From Zhengitettix transpicula (taxonomy: Eukaryota; Arthropoda; Insecta; Orthoptera; Tetrigidae), in the NCBI GenBank assembly GCA_037074705.1, contig CM073591.1:80148532-80212531 (forward strand): DNA of 64,000 nucleotides, given 5' to 3'. This document shows positions 13,735 to 26,200 of this stretch, piece by piece. Under the pieces are notes generated by a model. That model searched no databases and was not told the DNA's origin. It saw nothing but the letters and a program-made list of their open reading frames with translations. Every line of letters starts with the position of its first letter. Positions within the stretch are counted from its first letter, which is position 1. Position numbers and translations under genes: made by a program.

Positions 13735-13850
13735 AACAAATAGATAATGAAGTAGCCGATAAACAGAAAAATTAAGTGATAAAATAAATTACACACATTT
13801 CTGCAAACCTTGTTAATTTCATAAGATGTAAAAAATTCGTAATTGCTTTA
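13735..13850 (-). repeat. PLE tail fragment, hammerhead-like
   Basis: On the minus strand this reads TTATGAAATTAACAAGG..GCAGAAATGTGTGTA and continues into TTATCACTTAATTTTTCTG and ATCGGCTAC. This is collinear with the tail of the PLE remnant at 45935 and with the arms of the palindrome at 33925. The core is decayed. Confidence 0.5.
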
Positions 13851-15178
13851 AGAATGACACGCACCACAAACCACCAATCCGTAATAAAAGAAAGAAAAAA
13901 TTGAAATGATGACCCATTTTCTCTGAGTACGTACTGAGAATTTTACTCTTCGAAAACTCAATTTATTTCACTCTTTTCTCCTTAATTAAATTATGCATTT
14001 TATTCTTATATTTTTCTTTAAACCAGAGAATTGAATACCCAAGAATCACAAACCAAATATTAAATCCACCATTGTCAACAAATTAAAATTAAAATTGTGG
14101 CAGTATTACTAAGGAAAGAGACGCGTAGATAACCCCAGAATTCATGATTAAAAAATACATTTCGTATTAAACTTGATATACGTAACTTTCACGGTTAAAT
14201 CAATGTACTTATGTAACGTAAAAATTAAAAACAGCGCAGTTCTCAGAAGTAGTTTTTGCAATAAAAATGTAGTAGCGTCGATAACACTAAATGGAGAGCA
14301 GAGGCGCTTTATTTTACTAACTAATCTCGTTTAATTTAGAGAATACAGGCAGGCTGGTCCGATAAATAGGTGAATTCTAAAAGATAATACCTTTCATTGC
14401 AAACACTAATACGAACCTATTTTAAATAAGAAATCCCATATAACTTTAATAAACATTTAAATTACCTGCTGTACAAGAGTTAAAATTTAGTACAGCTACG
14501 AATTTCATAACATTGGTTGGATGTGACGCGTTCTAAAGGTTTAATGGCTATAAATAAAAGCGCAGCTTTCATAATTTAATGTAACGCTCTCTCCGAATGT
14601 CCTCTAAATTTAAATTAAACCCAGTATGGTATAAATGGCACGTATTTTTAAAAAAAGTTTTTGAGCATAAAATTACAGAAATGTTTTTATCAGGCGGAGA
14701 AATTTTACTGGTAAAATGTAGAAGAGTGGTGAGACGTGCGTTTGATCCCCTTGGTCACTTTACAAATTTTTCTTGGAACCCTGTGAACCCTCTTCGAATG
14801 GAACGTTTAGTCTGAAATCAGTCACGACGCAATCAATATCTCTAGAATTGGAATTGGGGCGATAACTGAATTAAGAAAGATTGAAAGTTAAAATTTCAAC
14901 GATGTCGGTCAAGCTTGTTAAACACCAATTGTCGTCGATATACAATTTTAAGTCAGAACAAAAACAATAAAATGAAAAATAACTTCGTTACGCATCGGCC
15001 GTCTACCCAGTGCCAGCCAGACAATGATCTGATATAATAGTAAGAGTCTGCATGGTATGATTTAGTTAATATGAAAAATTGGAAATTGTGACTGCACCGT
15101 TTCTCATATTTTTATAGTTGAAACTCTATTAATCATGCATTAATTGTCACATTAATTGTACTGTACTTATGACCACTG
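13851..15178. other. AT-rich unique DNA, no gene supported
   Basis: The only notable open frame (14597-14815, plus, 72 codons) has no recognised domain. Its end is slightly GC-richer. Nothing else was identified. Confidence 0.5.
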
Positions 15179-15691
15179 ACTGCGAGGGCTATTCTCTCGC
15201 AGGCAGTACCTGCGAAGGATGTACTCTCGTAGGCAGAACCTTGCAGGAGAGACAGGAAGGGGCTACCTTTGGGGATGCCTTTTCCTCTCTCCGTTTTTGA
15301 ACTAAGGTTCCCACAAGCCTAGGCACCTCGGCCTGTTCTGAGAGGTGTATGTTCCGGGGTCACAGACCTTGGGCATACGGTAAGAGTTGTCCGCTATTCA
15401 CATTGGAATAGTCGGCCAGCTGCCTCCTAAACTGGCCGACGCATGGAGAACGGAATGCTGCGTCCCCACAGCAAACTCCTCTCCCGCTATTGGAAGTACC
15501 CAATGCCAGACCTACCTGATACAGGTTTTTCTAGAGTTTGTCTTGCATTACTTTTAGGCGAATACCTAGTTAACCCTTGGCTACCTTCCTCTACCCTTCC
15601 ACATCCCCCCTTTCAAATCCCTTCCTATGCTATTAAAGGGTAGTTGCCACCATGTGGATTACCCTCATGTAGCCTGTTACCCTAAAAAAAA
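15179..15691 (+). repeat. Family A retroposon with internal deletions
   Basis: The 5' hairpin region (15180-15245, two copies of the GCGAGGG..CTCTCGCAGG type) and the A-rich 3' end are both present. Two internal deletions are visible relative to the 5289 copy: about 13 bases near 15496 (GGCGTGGGACAAG region) and about 35 bases near 15562 (the GCCGGGTAGGATCC region). Flanking target duplications are uncertain: TGTACTTAT on the left and TGTGCTTATT on the right are only similar. Confidence 0.75.
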
Positions 15692-17390
15692 GTCATGTGC
15701 TTATTGAACGGACTGTGCCCCGATAATGTTTGAGTGTTTGATATTAACTATATTCTACAGAGAGTTCTTATTTTATCAGATATATAGGAAATGAGTTATT
15801 TTACCTAAATATAATAGAACTCCAGTCATATAAAAGTGGAGGCACTTCAAAATAAATATACAATTCTTCGTGTTTTTGAAGTTAGTAATTTGTAAATCAT
15901 TACGATGAACAAGTATATTGTAATTAATACATTTGAATTCAAAATATGCCACACGTTGATGTGCCAAAATGTAATACATATTAATGAAAGAATGATTAAA
16001 TAATAATTAGTTTCACGTTGATGCGTCAAAATTTAATGATCAACTGTTATTATACAATTAATATGATTTAATATAATTTATAGAATTGTGTAGAAGTTTT
16101 GATTAAATTTTAGAAATTGGCTTTGGACACTAAATTAATATTATAGTGAATTTAATAATTATAGTTAAAATTAATTACTATTTCTGTCTAATACACAAAT
16201 TGTGAAAACCGGGTGATTAGTTTTTTAAAAAAAAAATACACGGCGATTAATGCATTTTATTTTTGTTTAGAAAATTTTAAAGATAAAATTAGGTACATCA
16301 ACATATATTTTTCCACTATTGATTTAAATATTTGCTCAGGCATCAAACATAACTTTATTATATAAAACAGATGATATTATGTGCATGATGGGTTTGAACT
16401 AGAAACCACGGTTGCTTGACAGAATAAAATAATACAAATTTAAATTAGAAAAAAAAACATGCAAATTGAATTTGGACACGAGTGTACTCCCTCATCACGA
16501 TTCTTCATCAATTTTTTTTTACAGATATTCATTGTTTACTGAGTTTTTATTTTAACTATTTATAGTCGCATTAACCAATAAGTCATTAGTGAATTGCATA
16601 TGTTATATTTTTACATTTGCGTTTTATATTTTTTGCTAATGTTATGCATCGTTGTTAAAATACATATAGATCAGGTTTGATAGAACACTGTAGTGGGTTA
16701 TATATATTTTACAGAGTTGTTATTATGCGATTTCGTAGTCAACAATTTCTCCTGACGTGATCATACAACTTAATCCTTTAATTACTGTTGCAATAAAATT
16801 TATAAAACGTTAATTTGTCGAGACACGTCAAAATAAGCTCAATAGAAAGAATTTCAATTCCTTAAGATTGGTTATTTTTATCCAGTTTCACATACGTGAA
16901 ATGGTTTACAATTGCTATTAATGAGTAATCAATTAGTTAGATATGGACCATTTTAATAATTTCTACGGAGTCTTCATATTGATAGCTCATTATTCTCTCC
17001 ATCCGACTATCCTGTGGCCAGGGGCTCCTGCAGTCTCCAGGCAATAATGCACAGACTTCGACTTAGCTCATGGAAACTAAGCTCTTAGGCAGTGGAGCCA
17101 ATTATTACTGTGGCGACCCCTCCAGACACGAATAATACGCTCGCTTACCCTTAATTGCTTCCGCAGGCATTGTTATAATGAAAAATATCCACGCATTCAT
17201 GACGCTCAAAACAAGGAAGTAAACTTTCAAAGAACCTTCCTTCCCTTGGAAAATACGATTCGTCGAGGTAATTTATTCAATATGTAGGCTTACTATACTT
17301 TGTTTTGTTCAAACTTTGACGAAAGCAAAGTGTTAAATACAAGAAAACTTTTTTAAAAAACATATAGTTTGTAAAACTAAAAATGAAAAG
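15692..17390. other. AT-rich DNA with one GC-richer island
   Basis: Most of this is featureless AT-rich sequence. At 16990-17155 lies a sharply bounded GC-richer island with a short hairpin, CTTAG(CTCATGGAAA)CTAAG. It matches none of the repeat families here, and I recognise no protein or RNA family in it. A possible minus-strand B box (TAGTTCAAACCC, near 16395) is weak. Confidence 0.4.
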
Positions 17391-17394
17391 AATA

Positions 17395-17480
17395 TAAAGA
17401 AGTCGCTAAATAACTGACAAAATTAAGTGGTAAAAGAAAATTCTAAACATAATTAAATTGCTCCTTTTTATAATACGCTG
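17395..17480 (-). repeat. PLE tail fragment
   Basis: The plus strand reads AAGAAGTCGCTAAATAACTGACAAAATTAAGTGGTAA, matching the outer arm of the palindromic PLE tail at 33925 (AAGAAAGATAGTCAAATACCGACAAAAGAAGTG). Only the outer half of the tail can be followed. Confidence 0.4.
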
Positions 17481-18891
17481 AAATTCTTTGTTGCTTTCGT
17501 CACGTGATTCAAAATCGCAAAAGCAGCAAAAACCTGGTGACGAAATCAAAAGAAAATCTTATACTCAAGACAAACAAACGGAAAGAGGTCTTAGTTTAAC
17601 AGTAAGCGATCGTTGTTGAGTTTCATAATACTTGTTTGTACGTTAACTGCAGTGATATCAGAATTAATATGAATCATTACTGTCGTGATAAAATACCTGA
17701 TGTCAAAATACAAAGTTTTATCATTTTGGTAATCAAATGCATATTTTTAATTGATATGTTTCAAGACTACGGATTTTTTGTCATTAGGAAGACCTATACT
17801 CTTTGATTCGGGTATAAGTGATCCTTTTGTTTGGTAAATGTAGCAGCAATTACAATTAGGTAAAGAAATTTTGTAAACAGCACAATGTTTGCTATACGTC
17901 ATGTGGGCCCTTGTGGTTATCTTTAGAAAGCATTTTAATTAAAATATGGCTATGTATTTGTAGACATGTATTCGTGTATTAACCATTTAAAACGGACATC
18001 TGTGGTTTGGATTCATTAAGAACTAATTTCTGTAGTTACTAATTGTATGCAATATTAATTATCTATAATAATGACTTTAATTAAGTCCATGTCTGAGATA
18101 TTGGTTTTAAATTATTATAAGTCAGTCGAAAAGAATTTTTTTTTACCATATATTTTTTTCTTAATATATACAGGTATCTACGATTTTTTACTCAATTATT
18201 TCAATGTAATAAATAAAAGAAATCGTGTTAGTCAATTTTAAATAACATTTATGGAAAGATAAATAATGAGAAAGAGCTGAAAATTACAGTGGATATCTAA
18301 GTAATTGAGTGATATTATCAAAGTTTCAACTCAAATGTACACTGAAGTCGACACCAGACCAAATTGAGTAGTTAAAAGTCTGCACACACGTTTAACTTCT
18401 AAATATACTCAGTATGATTAGTATGTATGACTTTCAATACTTTTCCCTTCTAAATATCATTCAATTGCCTTTTTTATAATATATTTTCTTATAGACAACG
18501 AAAAGGTTTCACTGTTGTAAATATTATTATTACATTAAATCGTATGGAGCATGGACACTATTTAGACATTATAATAAACAGGTCGTAATATGACACAAAT
18601 AATCTAAGCAATTCTCTTTTGAATGATGCTAGTTTTTAAAATATATTTAATAGAATGAATATGAACTGAGGTGTAAATAAAATTCGAATCAGTTATTTAA
18701 TTAAAAAATGTAAATATAATTAAGACACCAGATATACAAATGAATTAGTTGTATGTATGAATAAAATCCTTTGCACCAAATTATATCTATATCTTCTTAA
18801 TAAAAAGTAAACCAGGAAATAAAGTCAGAAAATTAAAATGTAATACATTTAAATTAGATAATTATACTTCATAAAAGTACAATAAATGTGG
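17481..18891. other. AT-rich unique DNA
   Basis: No open frame long enough to support and no recognised repeat. Confidence 0.5.
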
Positions 18892-18926
18892 TACAAAGTT
18901 TCGGCCCAACTTTGGGACGTCATGAG
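18892..18926 (-). ncRNA. Hammerhead-ribozyme-like motif, probably a PLE tail
   Basis: On the minus strand: CTCATGA, then a stem II hairpin (GTCCCAA / TTGGGCC), then GAAAC, a short loop, and GTA. This is the order of a hammerhead core (CTGATGA, stem II, GAAAC, GT-H). The invariant G after CT is C here, so cleavage would be expected to be lost. I could not find a stem I partner. In animals this arrangement is known from Penelope-like element tails; the assignment is inference. Confidence 0.45.
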
Positions 18927-21900
18927 GTAGTATATTAATAAAAATAGAAAGAAGAATTAAATTGAATCTGAGACTACGACAGAAACTCTGCAGGTCAAAA
19001 CGCTGTACTTATTTTATTGTAATTTCCGACTTTATACGCTGATTTATTTATGCAATTAATACTTAAGGTGAGTTAAATATCAATTTTGTATGACATTAAA
19101 TCTAGTGCCAAGTGAGATATAGTTATTACATATTTCGACAACACATTTGTGTGAACAACCTCGGATCGGCGAGACATTATCAGTTGTGACAATCTCCATA
19201 ATTTAACCATTGATAATATTTATAAATCCATATTAATTTCTGAAATGTTACACATTAAGTATATTCATTTAATGTTAAAACCAAGACAGATTATTTAAGC
19301 AATATTTACAGTCTTATAATCCTGGATTCAAAAAAATTAATCTCCGAGAATTTTTTGTCCAAACGACTTAATTTTTTTACATTTAATTAACATCTATTTA
19401 AAAGTTATCTATGATAATTTGTATTCTTATACCTAAAGTTAATAGTTTTGTTTTTACATGTTTGACATGGATCCATAACTGGGATCGAAAAATGTAAATA
19501 TATATAATTCTTTCACTTATATTAACATGGTTTTAAAATTTCTATTTATTTTTACTGAATAAAATGCAGAATGATTATTTATTGCTGATGTTTTTTATCT
19601 GTACTGTTTGAGGACATTTAGTGACCTAGACGACTGCCAAACATTTAATTTAAAGAAAACAATTTTTATATAAACATATCAATAAATTTATAATACAATT
19701 ATGTAAACGTAAATAATAATATATTATATTTAATATGACGCTTATATAAAATTGTTTTATTTACATTTTAGATATTCATATATTTTATTTTGGTTTTACT
19801 ACACCTGAAGAAATTCCGAAAAAGAAAGTAAACGTTTTCTTACTTTGTATTAAATTGTTTCTGACATGTTGGCCGTCCCAATAATTCAAATATTAAATAT
19901 AATTATATTTCCTTAACGATTTGTTAAGTATTTTCCGATATTCAAATGGCGTTTTCAGTAAATGTAAATAATTATGTATTTAATATTATTTTAATAAATT
20001 CTTATGTGTTAACCTAGAGGGTTGTTGACACTTTAAACGAAATATTTGTTCGAGAGTTCGCCGTTGGTTGTTCGATGCAGCATGACAATATTGCTTTTTT
20101 CCCTTTTATATTGCATATAGCCTTTCAATATATAGCACTATGTAAGCAGTGGCCTTTCCTGTTTTATTTTTGCACAGTCTCCAAAGTAGCTGCACTGACA
20201 AAAGCAGCTCGATCCGATTTTACGGGAAACTGCTTTCTTTGTGAGCGAAGCATTACAGATATTGATAGCAGCCGATAGATTCCTGAAAAGGCAACAAATT
20301 GTCAATAGTCTGTTTATCGGCGTCGGAGTACAAGCTCAGCCGCTAATAATATTGCTACAATACATAAATACTTTGTAAGTAGAAGATGAGATGTGATTAT
20401 TTCAAATATATTAGAATCAATTTATTGTTATTCGTTTCCTTATTATTCTAATAGTTTAAGTATGAAGTAGTATTACGGTGAAAATGCAGGTTTACATACA
20501 AAAGTAAGTTTTTTCTCCATAATATGGAGGATTGCGTGGCCCTCCAAATTTCAGAATGTGTCATGTGAGCTCATAATTCTCCATTAATTATATGCAGCAA
20601 GTACAGTAATAAAAGAAATCATATGGCACACAAGCTGCAGTCAACACGATTTCCTAATCAGAAATGTACTCTTGAAACAATTTGAGATTCATGTCCTGCT
20701 TTGTGGTGTTATGGCATCATAACAAAATCATATAGGATTATTAAAATCAAATTTCATAAATCATCCACGACCGAATGGTATTTTTTTAAATAACATTTAT
20801 TAAACATGACTTACAATTAATAAACTGATTATTCATATTTATAAATTTGCGTTGAAAGTAACGCCAGAAATGAATTTTCAAATTATAACTTCTTAATTAA
20901 AGATTTATTAACTAAATACCTCTGCTTCACTACCTTGTTCTTTAAAACCCTTACGTCACTGAGCTGTTTTCAAAATATGTCTTTACTTTTTAATAACCTT
21001 AATACCATAAACAGTATTATATTATATATGCTTCTCCGACAATTTATTGTAAAATGTACAAATTCAATAAATTTTTACAAAAGGAATTAATTATTGGTAG
21101 TCTACACCCAAACTTTGACAATACAATTTTCTCTGTACGCTGACGGTTTAATTATACAATTTAATTTTGCGCATATAACCCCTTCCTTTCAGCGTCTGTA
21201 GAAGCCGCATTGTGTAGGTTGGTTTATGCCTTAAATAAAGCGTTTTGGAGATGAACAACAACTCGTATTGTTTGCCCCAGCATTTATACTACTATGTAAT
21301 TAACTGCTTGTTCCGAAATTCTGCAGATGATTGAATTATGTTGACCAAATGAACCCCATGAAACGATTTTCTTGTCCTTGTGTTTTTCGTTTATGTTCAG
21401 AATGCAGGAGTAGAAAGTACTTGATTTTGTTGACAGCGCCGAGAGGTTATAAAAGTATGGACGGAATTAATCCAAAAACCATAAAAGACATTTCGAAGAG
21501 CAGTGTTCTACTATTGGAGATCCAAGTAATTTGTTATTCTTAGATGTCCTTTAATATTTGCAGCGAATAATTTACATACTCTCAGGCGAGCCGAATTCAC
21601 CTAGATCCGATTTTTGTCCTTACGTACCCTAATTTTGTATGTTAACTATTTGTAGGGGAACGTGTACAAAAACGAATATGTGATGCTGCATAATTATCTC
21701 TCAATTGCAGCCTCCTATTATTGAGATTACGTCTGTTGGGTACTTAGATAGAGAATAAAATAATATATTTTAATGTTTGGTGGAATATTATTATTTTTGG
21801 TTTTTAGTTTATTTTTTTTTGTTAACTAGGATTAGATAGCCTTTTATTTTAGATGTATTTAATTTCCATGGCAGTATAGCATATCTTTCAAACCCAAAGA

Positions 21901-22204
21901 CTTTGGCGGCATTTTATATATTTTGAAGAACCTGTATTGCAAATTGTTACACTAGACATATTTGTTTGGATACTTACATTATTAGAATATTTATGGATAA
22001 TATTTTCTTGCTTTTGGAAGAAAATTTGATTTCAGGTCAAGGCGTAATAGGAGATTGAATACAATAATTTTATTTTTTAAACTTTAAATAGAAAGATTTA
22101 ATAATTTCTAATTTTGAAATTGTTCTAGTCACTGTCATTTTTTAGATAAGTCGTATCAAAGTATATTTACTGGAAAGTGAGCCTGGACTATCATGGTTTA
22201 ATAT
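18927..22204. other. Long AT-rich stretch, no gene supported
   Basis: Very AT-rich around 19200-20000. A less AT-rich block at 20050-20340 has an open frame (20075-20278) with no recognised domain. The frame at 21331-21543 is likewise anonymous. Nothing repeats elsewhere in the window. Confidence 0.5.
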
Positions 22205-23214
22205 TGTAATAAAAAGGCGTCTAAATAAAAGATTTTTATGGGAAACAATTAATCAAAATTTATTAAGGTTTAAAATTACAATAAAATTACACACTAATAT
22301 TTGGGATCTCAGGGTCTTTATCTGGGTTTGATAAATGGGTGAATTTTATACAATCATCATAATTACATTTAGCTTTTTATTGAAATTAATTCGTCTGAAC
22401 CTCGACGAATTTTGTTGCGGACGAAAATAAGATTAAAGATTGAATTTAAATTAAATAACTAAACAATTAAAGAAGTAAATAATTAACGAAGTGAATAATT
22501 AAAGAAACGAAATAATTAAAGAACGATCTGACATATCTTTTAAAAAGTGGTTTACAATCAATTTTAGAGTTTTCTACTTACGGCCGCCCAGGTCTTAATT
22601 TTGGGTTTTTCTGTGCACACGATTTGGGGATATCACTGATTCTACTCATTAAAATTTGAACACACGGTAGTTGCTCTGGATCTCTGCTATTCTGGAACTT
22701 GGATTATCTCACCCTCAGCCAGTTTCCGGACGTAGATCTCCTTGAAGTCTCTCGATACGAAAAATTAGTTCAGTTTGTGAAGCAAAACTTCTGCTTCCAA
22801 ACTGCGATTTTATAAGTCTCTCTGTCAAACTGTTTACTTGCGTTTGATTTAAACTATTATATCTCGCCGTTGGACTTCCTAGATAGCCCTACTCATAATT
22901 TGGGATCCGCAGACTTTTTATACTATGAATTTGCTGAATTGATGTCTGCCTGCATCTGTGTCTGCCGTCCGACTTTTTATAATATGAGTTTGCTGAATTG
23001 ATATCTGCCTGCCACTGTGTCCGCTGTCCGACTTTACCGTTTCGCCTCTCGCCGTTGGCTGCTTGTTCGTCTCGAAGATTTTGAGCGCGTAAAATTCTCA
23101 ACAATGTTTCCTTTGTTTCGCCGCCTTGTTGCGGTGTCGGCTTTATATCCAATAATAAGTCCTCTACAATCCAACTTTATAATTATAATAATGGATTAAT
23201 TACTAATTACTACA
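22205..23214 (-). repeat. Solo LTR of the TGTAATG family, minus strand
   Basis: The left edge begins TGTAAT at 22205 (LTR 3' end on the minus strand). The right edge, GGATTAATTACTAATTACTACA ending at 23214, is the complement of the family 5' end. Internal motifs in order on the minus strand: a donor-like GTAAGT (22576-22581) after CCTGGGCGGCC, then ATCAAACCCAGATAAAGACC. A 62-base tandem duplication lies inside (22911-23036). There is no internal retrotransposon region and no clear primer-binding-site motif outside the left edge. Confidence 0.6.
22911..23036. repeat. Tandem duplication of about 62 bp inside the LTR
   Basis: Two units share ACTTTTTATA..ATGA.TTTGCTGAATTGAT.TCTGCCTGC..CTGTGTC, with about ten differences. 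Other copies of the LTR family do not show this duplication, so it appears to have arisen within this copy or its close lineage. Confidence 0.65.
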
Positions 23215-26200
23215 ATATATTACTGTTTTAATTTACGGTGAAATATTTTTTGGAGTGATTCAAATATCTCTGACATTATTATTATATGTTTATTTACATT
23301 TAAGTGATTTTTATGGTTTTAGTAATTTAATTTTAAATGCTTTTTAATGTAAGCGGATTATTTTTTATACGTGAAAGAATTTTTCTTAGCGTTTCCTCGG
23401 CCAATGGTACCACAAATAATTAAACTTTATTCTGGAAGAAAATCACAACTTTCTCCTTTACTTATCTGGGACACGTGGTTGATACTAATAGAGATTCATT
23501 AATATTTACATTGTATTTTGCTAACAATCCTTTTTTTTTTATCAATATAGCACAATTTTCAATATTACTTATAGTAATAGTAGGTGTTCCTTACAACATT
23601 TATATTTACAAGCAAGGGTCAGTTTATAATTAAAGAATATCAGTAATTGAGACTCATACTCTGTGATAGTCCTTTGGTACAATAAATTGACCTTGGTAGC
23701 CCTTCTGACATTTGTGCAGTGCGGTGATTAAGATTAGCTTGCCATCAATCCACAAGCCTTAGAGTATTACCGGATCTGCAGACCCAGTCTTAACCAGCTT
23801 ACTTAAGCATTTACTTGATTTAACCAGGGCTAACTTTATCTATCTACTTAGCTTAGACTTAGGATTCGCCCGACGTCTTCGGACGTTTCCACTACTCCAG
23901 AAATATGTTATATTACTTAAACTAATAACATTGGTACACTGTGTAAATTCATGCTAGACCCTTTTATACTGCTTCAAACAGGAAACGACATTGAGACCTG
24001 AAGAACGATAGATTATGAGAAAAATCAACGTTATTGCCACGGCGTTCAACAACTAGGGAAAACAGACAAATCTTCAGTTAGACGTAATTCAATTACCTTC
24101 GATTTCAGTTTAACAAGAAACCAGATAAACTTTTTAAGGATTAATAGCATTATATTCAATGCTATGTGAAATTTCACTTATTGACAGTTTCTCTAATCTT
24201 AATATCATTATTTAGGTTAATGCAATTAACAATAGGCTAGAATAAATATTACCAATATAATTTACTGTTCTTTTACAATGTTTGGAGGGAGTTTTTAAAC
24301 CAATTTTAAATGAAGAAACCAAATCACGTTTAGTTGAAATCTAATTTAAATTGAACAAGTACGCCCAAAAGGGCTTTTTTGAGTACGTGATTATCTAAAC
24401 AACTGTTTTATTCTTTTTTAACAAATTTTATCATTTTCCTTTAAAAATAAAATGTAAGATTAACTTTTCTTCCTATCTGTAATATGCGTTCTATAAATTT
24501 TGTTTCTCTCACTTACATAATATGTATTCTAAACTTGAGTTTGAAATATTATCTTGAACAATTGATGGCCCAAGAACAATATTAATTTTTTACATAGCCA
24601 AATATTTGATTTAACTGGTTTTTATTCGATGTTAACGACGGTATAGCGGTTTTCCTCTAAACATAAATTTATATCAAACATCAGTAATTATCAATTATTA
24701 ATTATTATTACATATTGAAGGTTATTGATACAAATTTGATCTATCTATTATGGAGATTTTCCTCAGTTAATTAAAAGTTTCATTGTTTTATTTTTAAAAT
24801 ACAATTTCTGTACTCTCACTGACACTGCATAGTAAAGGATAATCTATAGTGCCCATTATCAAAGATTGAAGCCTTTCCCGGTGTAGTTGTTCAATATATT
24901 GTATAGTGTCCATTATTTAGTGTTTCCTGGTGATTTAAGTTGGTTTCCTGAAAATTAAATTCAAACTATTTGATCGTGTAGTGTTTAATTATTTTGTAAA
25001 TTATTGCTTATTAGTAGCAATCCGGCCATACTTTTTTGTCTGTACTAAGTTACTAGCTGATTGCAATAAATAAAATTGCAAGTGTATTAATTATGCGTCT
25101 ATTTAATTTTAGTACAGTTCCTGATATCAGAAAATTGTTCCCTGCACGTTTATTTATCATATGTACGTATGTTACAGTATTTTACAGAAAGGGGTCACAG
25201 AAGCAATAGTTTAAGCGCTAAAAATGCGGCATTTAGGCGAAATTTTTGTGCGGCAGAAGACTGTCTGGAAAATGGGTTAAAAACTACACAAAAGGTGAAA
25301 AATTGGGTTTATAAGCATAGTTTGTTCTGGAAAAATAGACGTATGATTTATTTCCCTAAGTGCGTGTCGCCCTCAACAACTGTTTTCCATGGTTTTAAAC
25401 AGGTTACATCTGGAGAGTTTTTGATGTGAGAGGAGCTAGTGAGGGTTTATAATCATAATAAGTGGAAAAACACTTGATACACCGTCAAGAAAGTTCAGGT
25501 GCAGTTGGTGGATGGATCATAGACTGACCGTGTAGGGTGAGAGCCAGAATGAAATAGACTGGTTTGTGAGAGTGGTGGACAGTTCATAACGAGAGTTAGT
25601 TCATGGAGTTGAAGTGAGGAAGTGAGCAGCGAAACAACAGTTACGAGAATTGAATGTCACTTGGAGAATTTGACCTCCAGATAATATAGAGAAACTATGT
25701 ATCTTGTTCACCAGTCACAGAATTTGGCCTCCAAGTTCAACTCCGGCGTAAAATAAAATATAAAAATTTTAAATTGTAATTAATCCCGACTACATATAAT
25801 TGTGCCTTTGATTCCAATTAGAAACAGGTTGTCTAATTTATCAACGGTGTGTATTAATAGTACAGAATAAATTGTCTGTGTAAATTTAGTAAAATCTTTT
25901 TTATCTTCGTTAATTATAAATCATTATAATGCTTAAAGTCCTTTTACGTGTTATTACTATATTGTAGTCAGACAACATAATTTCGGCAGCTATTAATTAC
26001 ATTGAAGAAAGGTCTTTGTTTCTAAGAAGATACAGGTGCAGTTATGTAACAATAAATATTATAATTTATGGGAAAATATTCATGAAATGTTATCACAGTA
26101 CAATATTTTAGTTTACAATGGGACTTGAAATAATTATAAATCTTATCTTCGTAAAATAAATTATTGAAGTGGTATCTTAAACGTAATGAGAACGCTTCTA

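Noticed and set aside
24000..24050. Another hammerhead-like tail (CTGAAGAACG..AACGTT)
   Set aside because: No stem II pairing between the two boxes and no match to the other tails.
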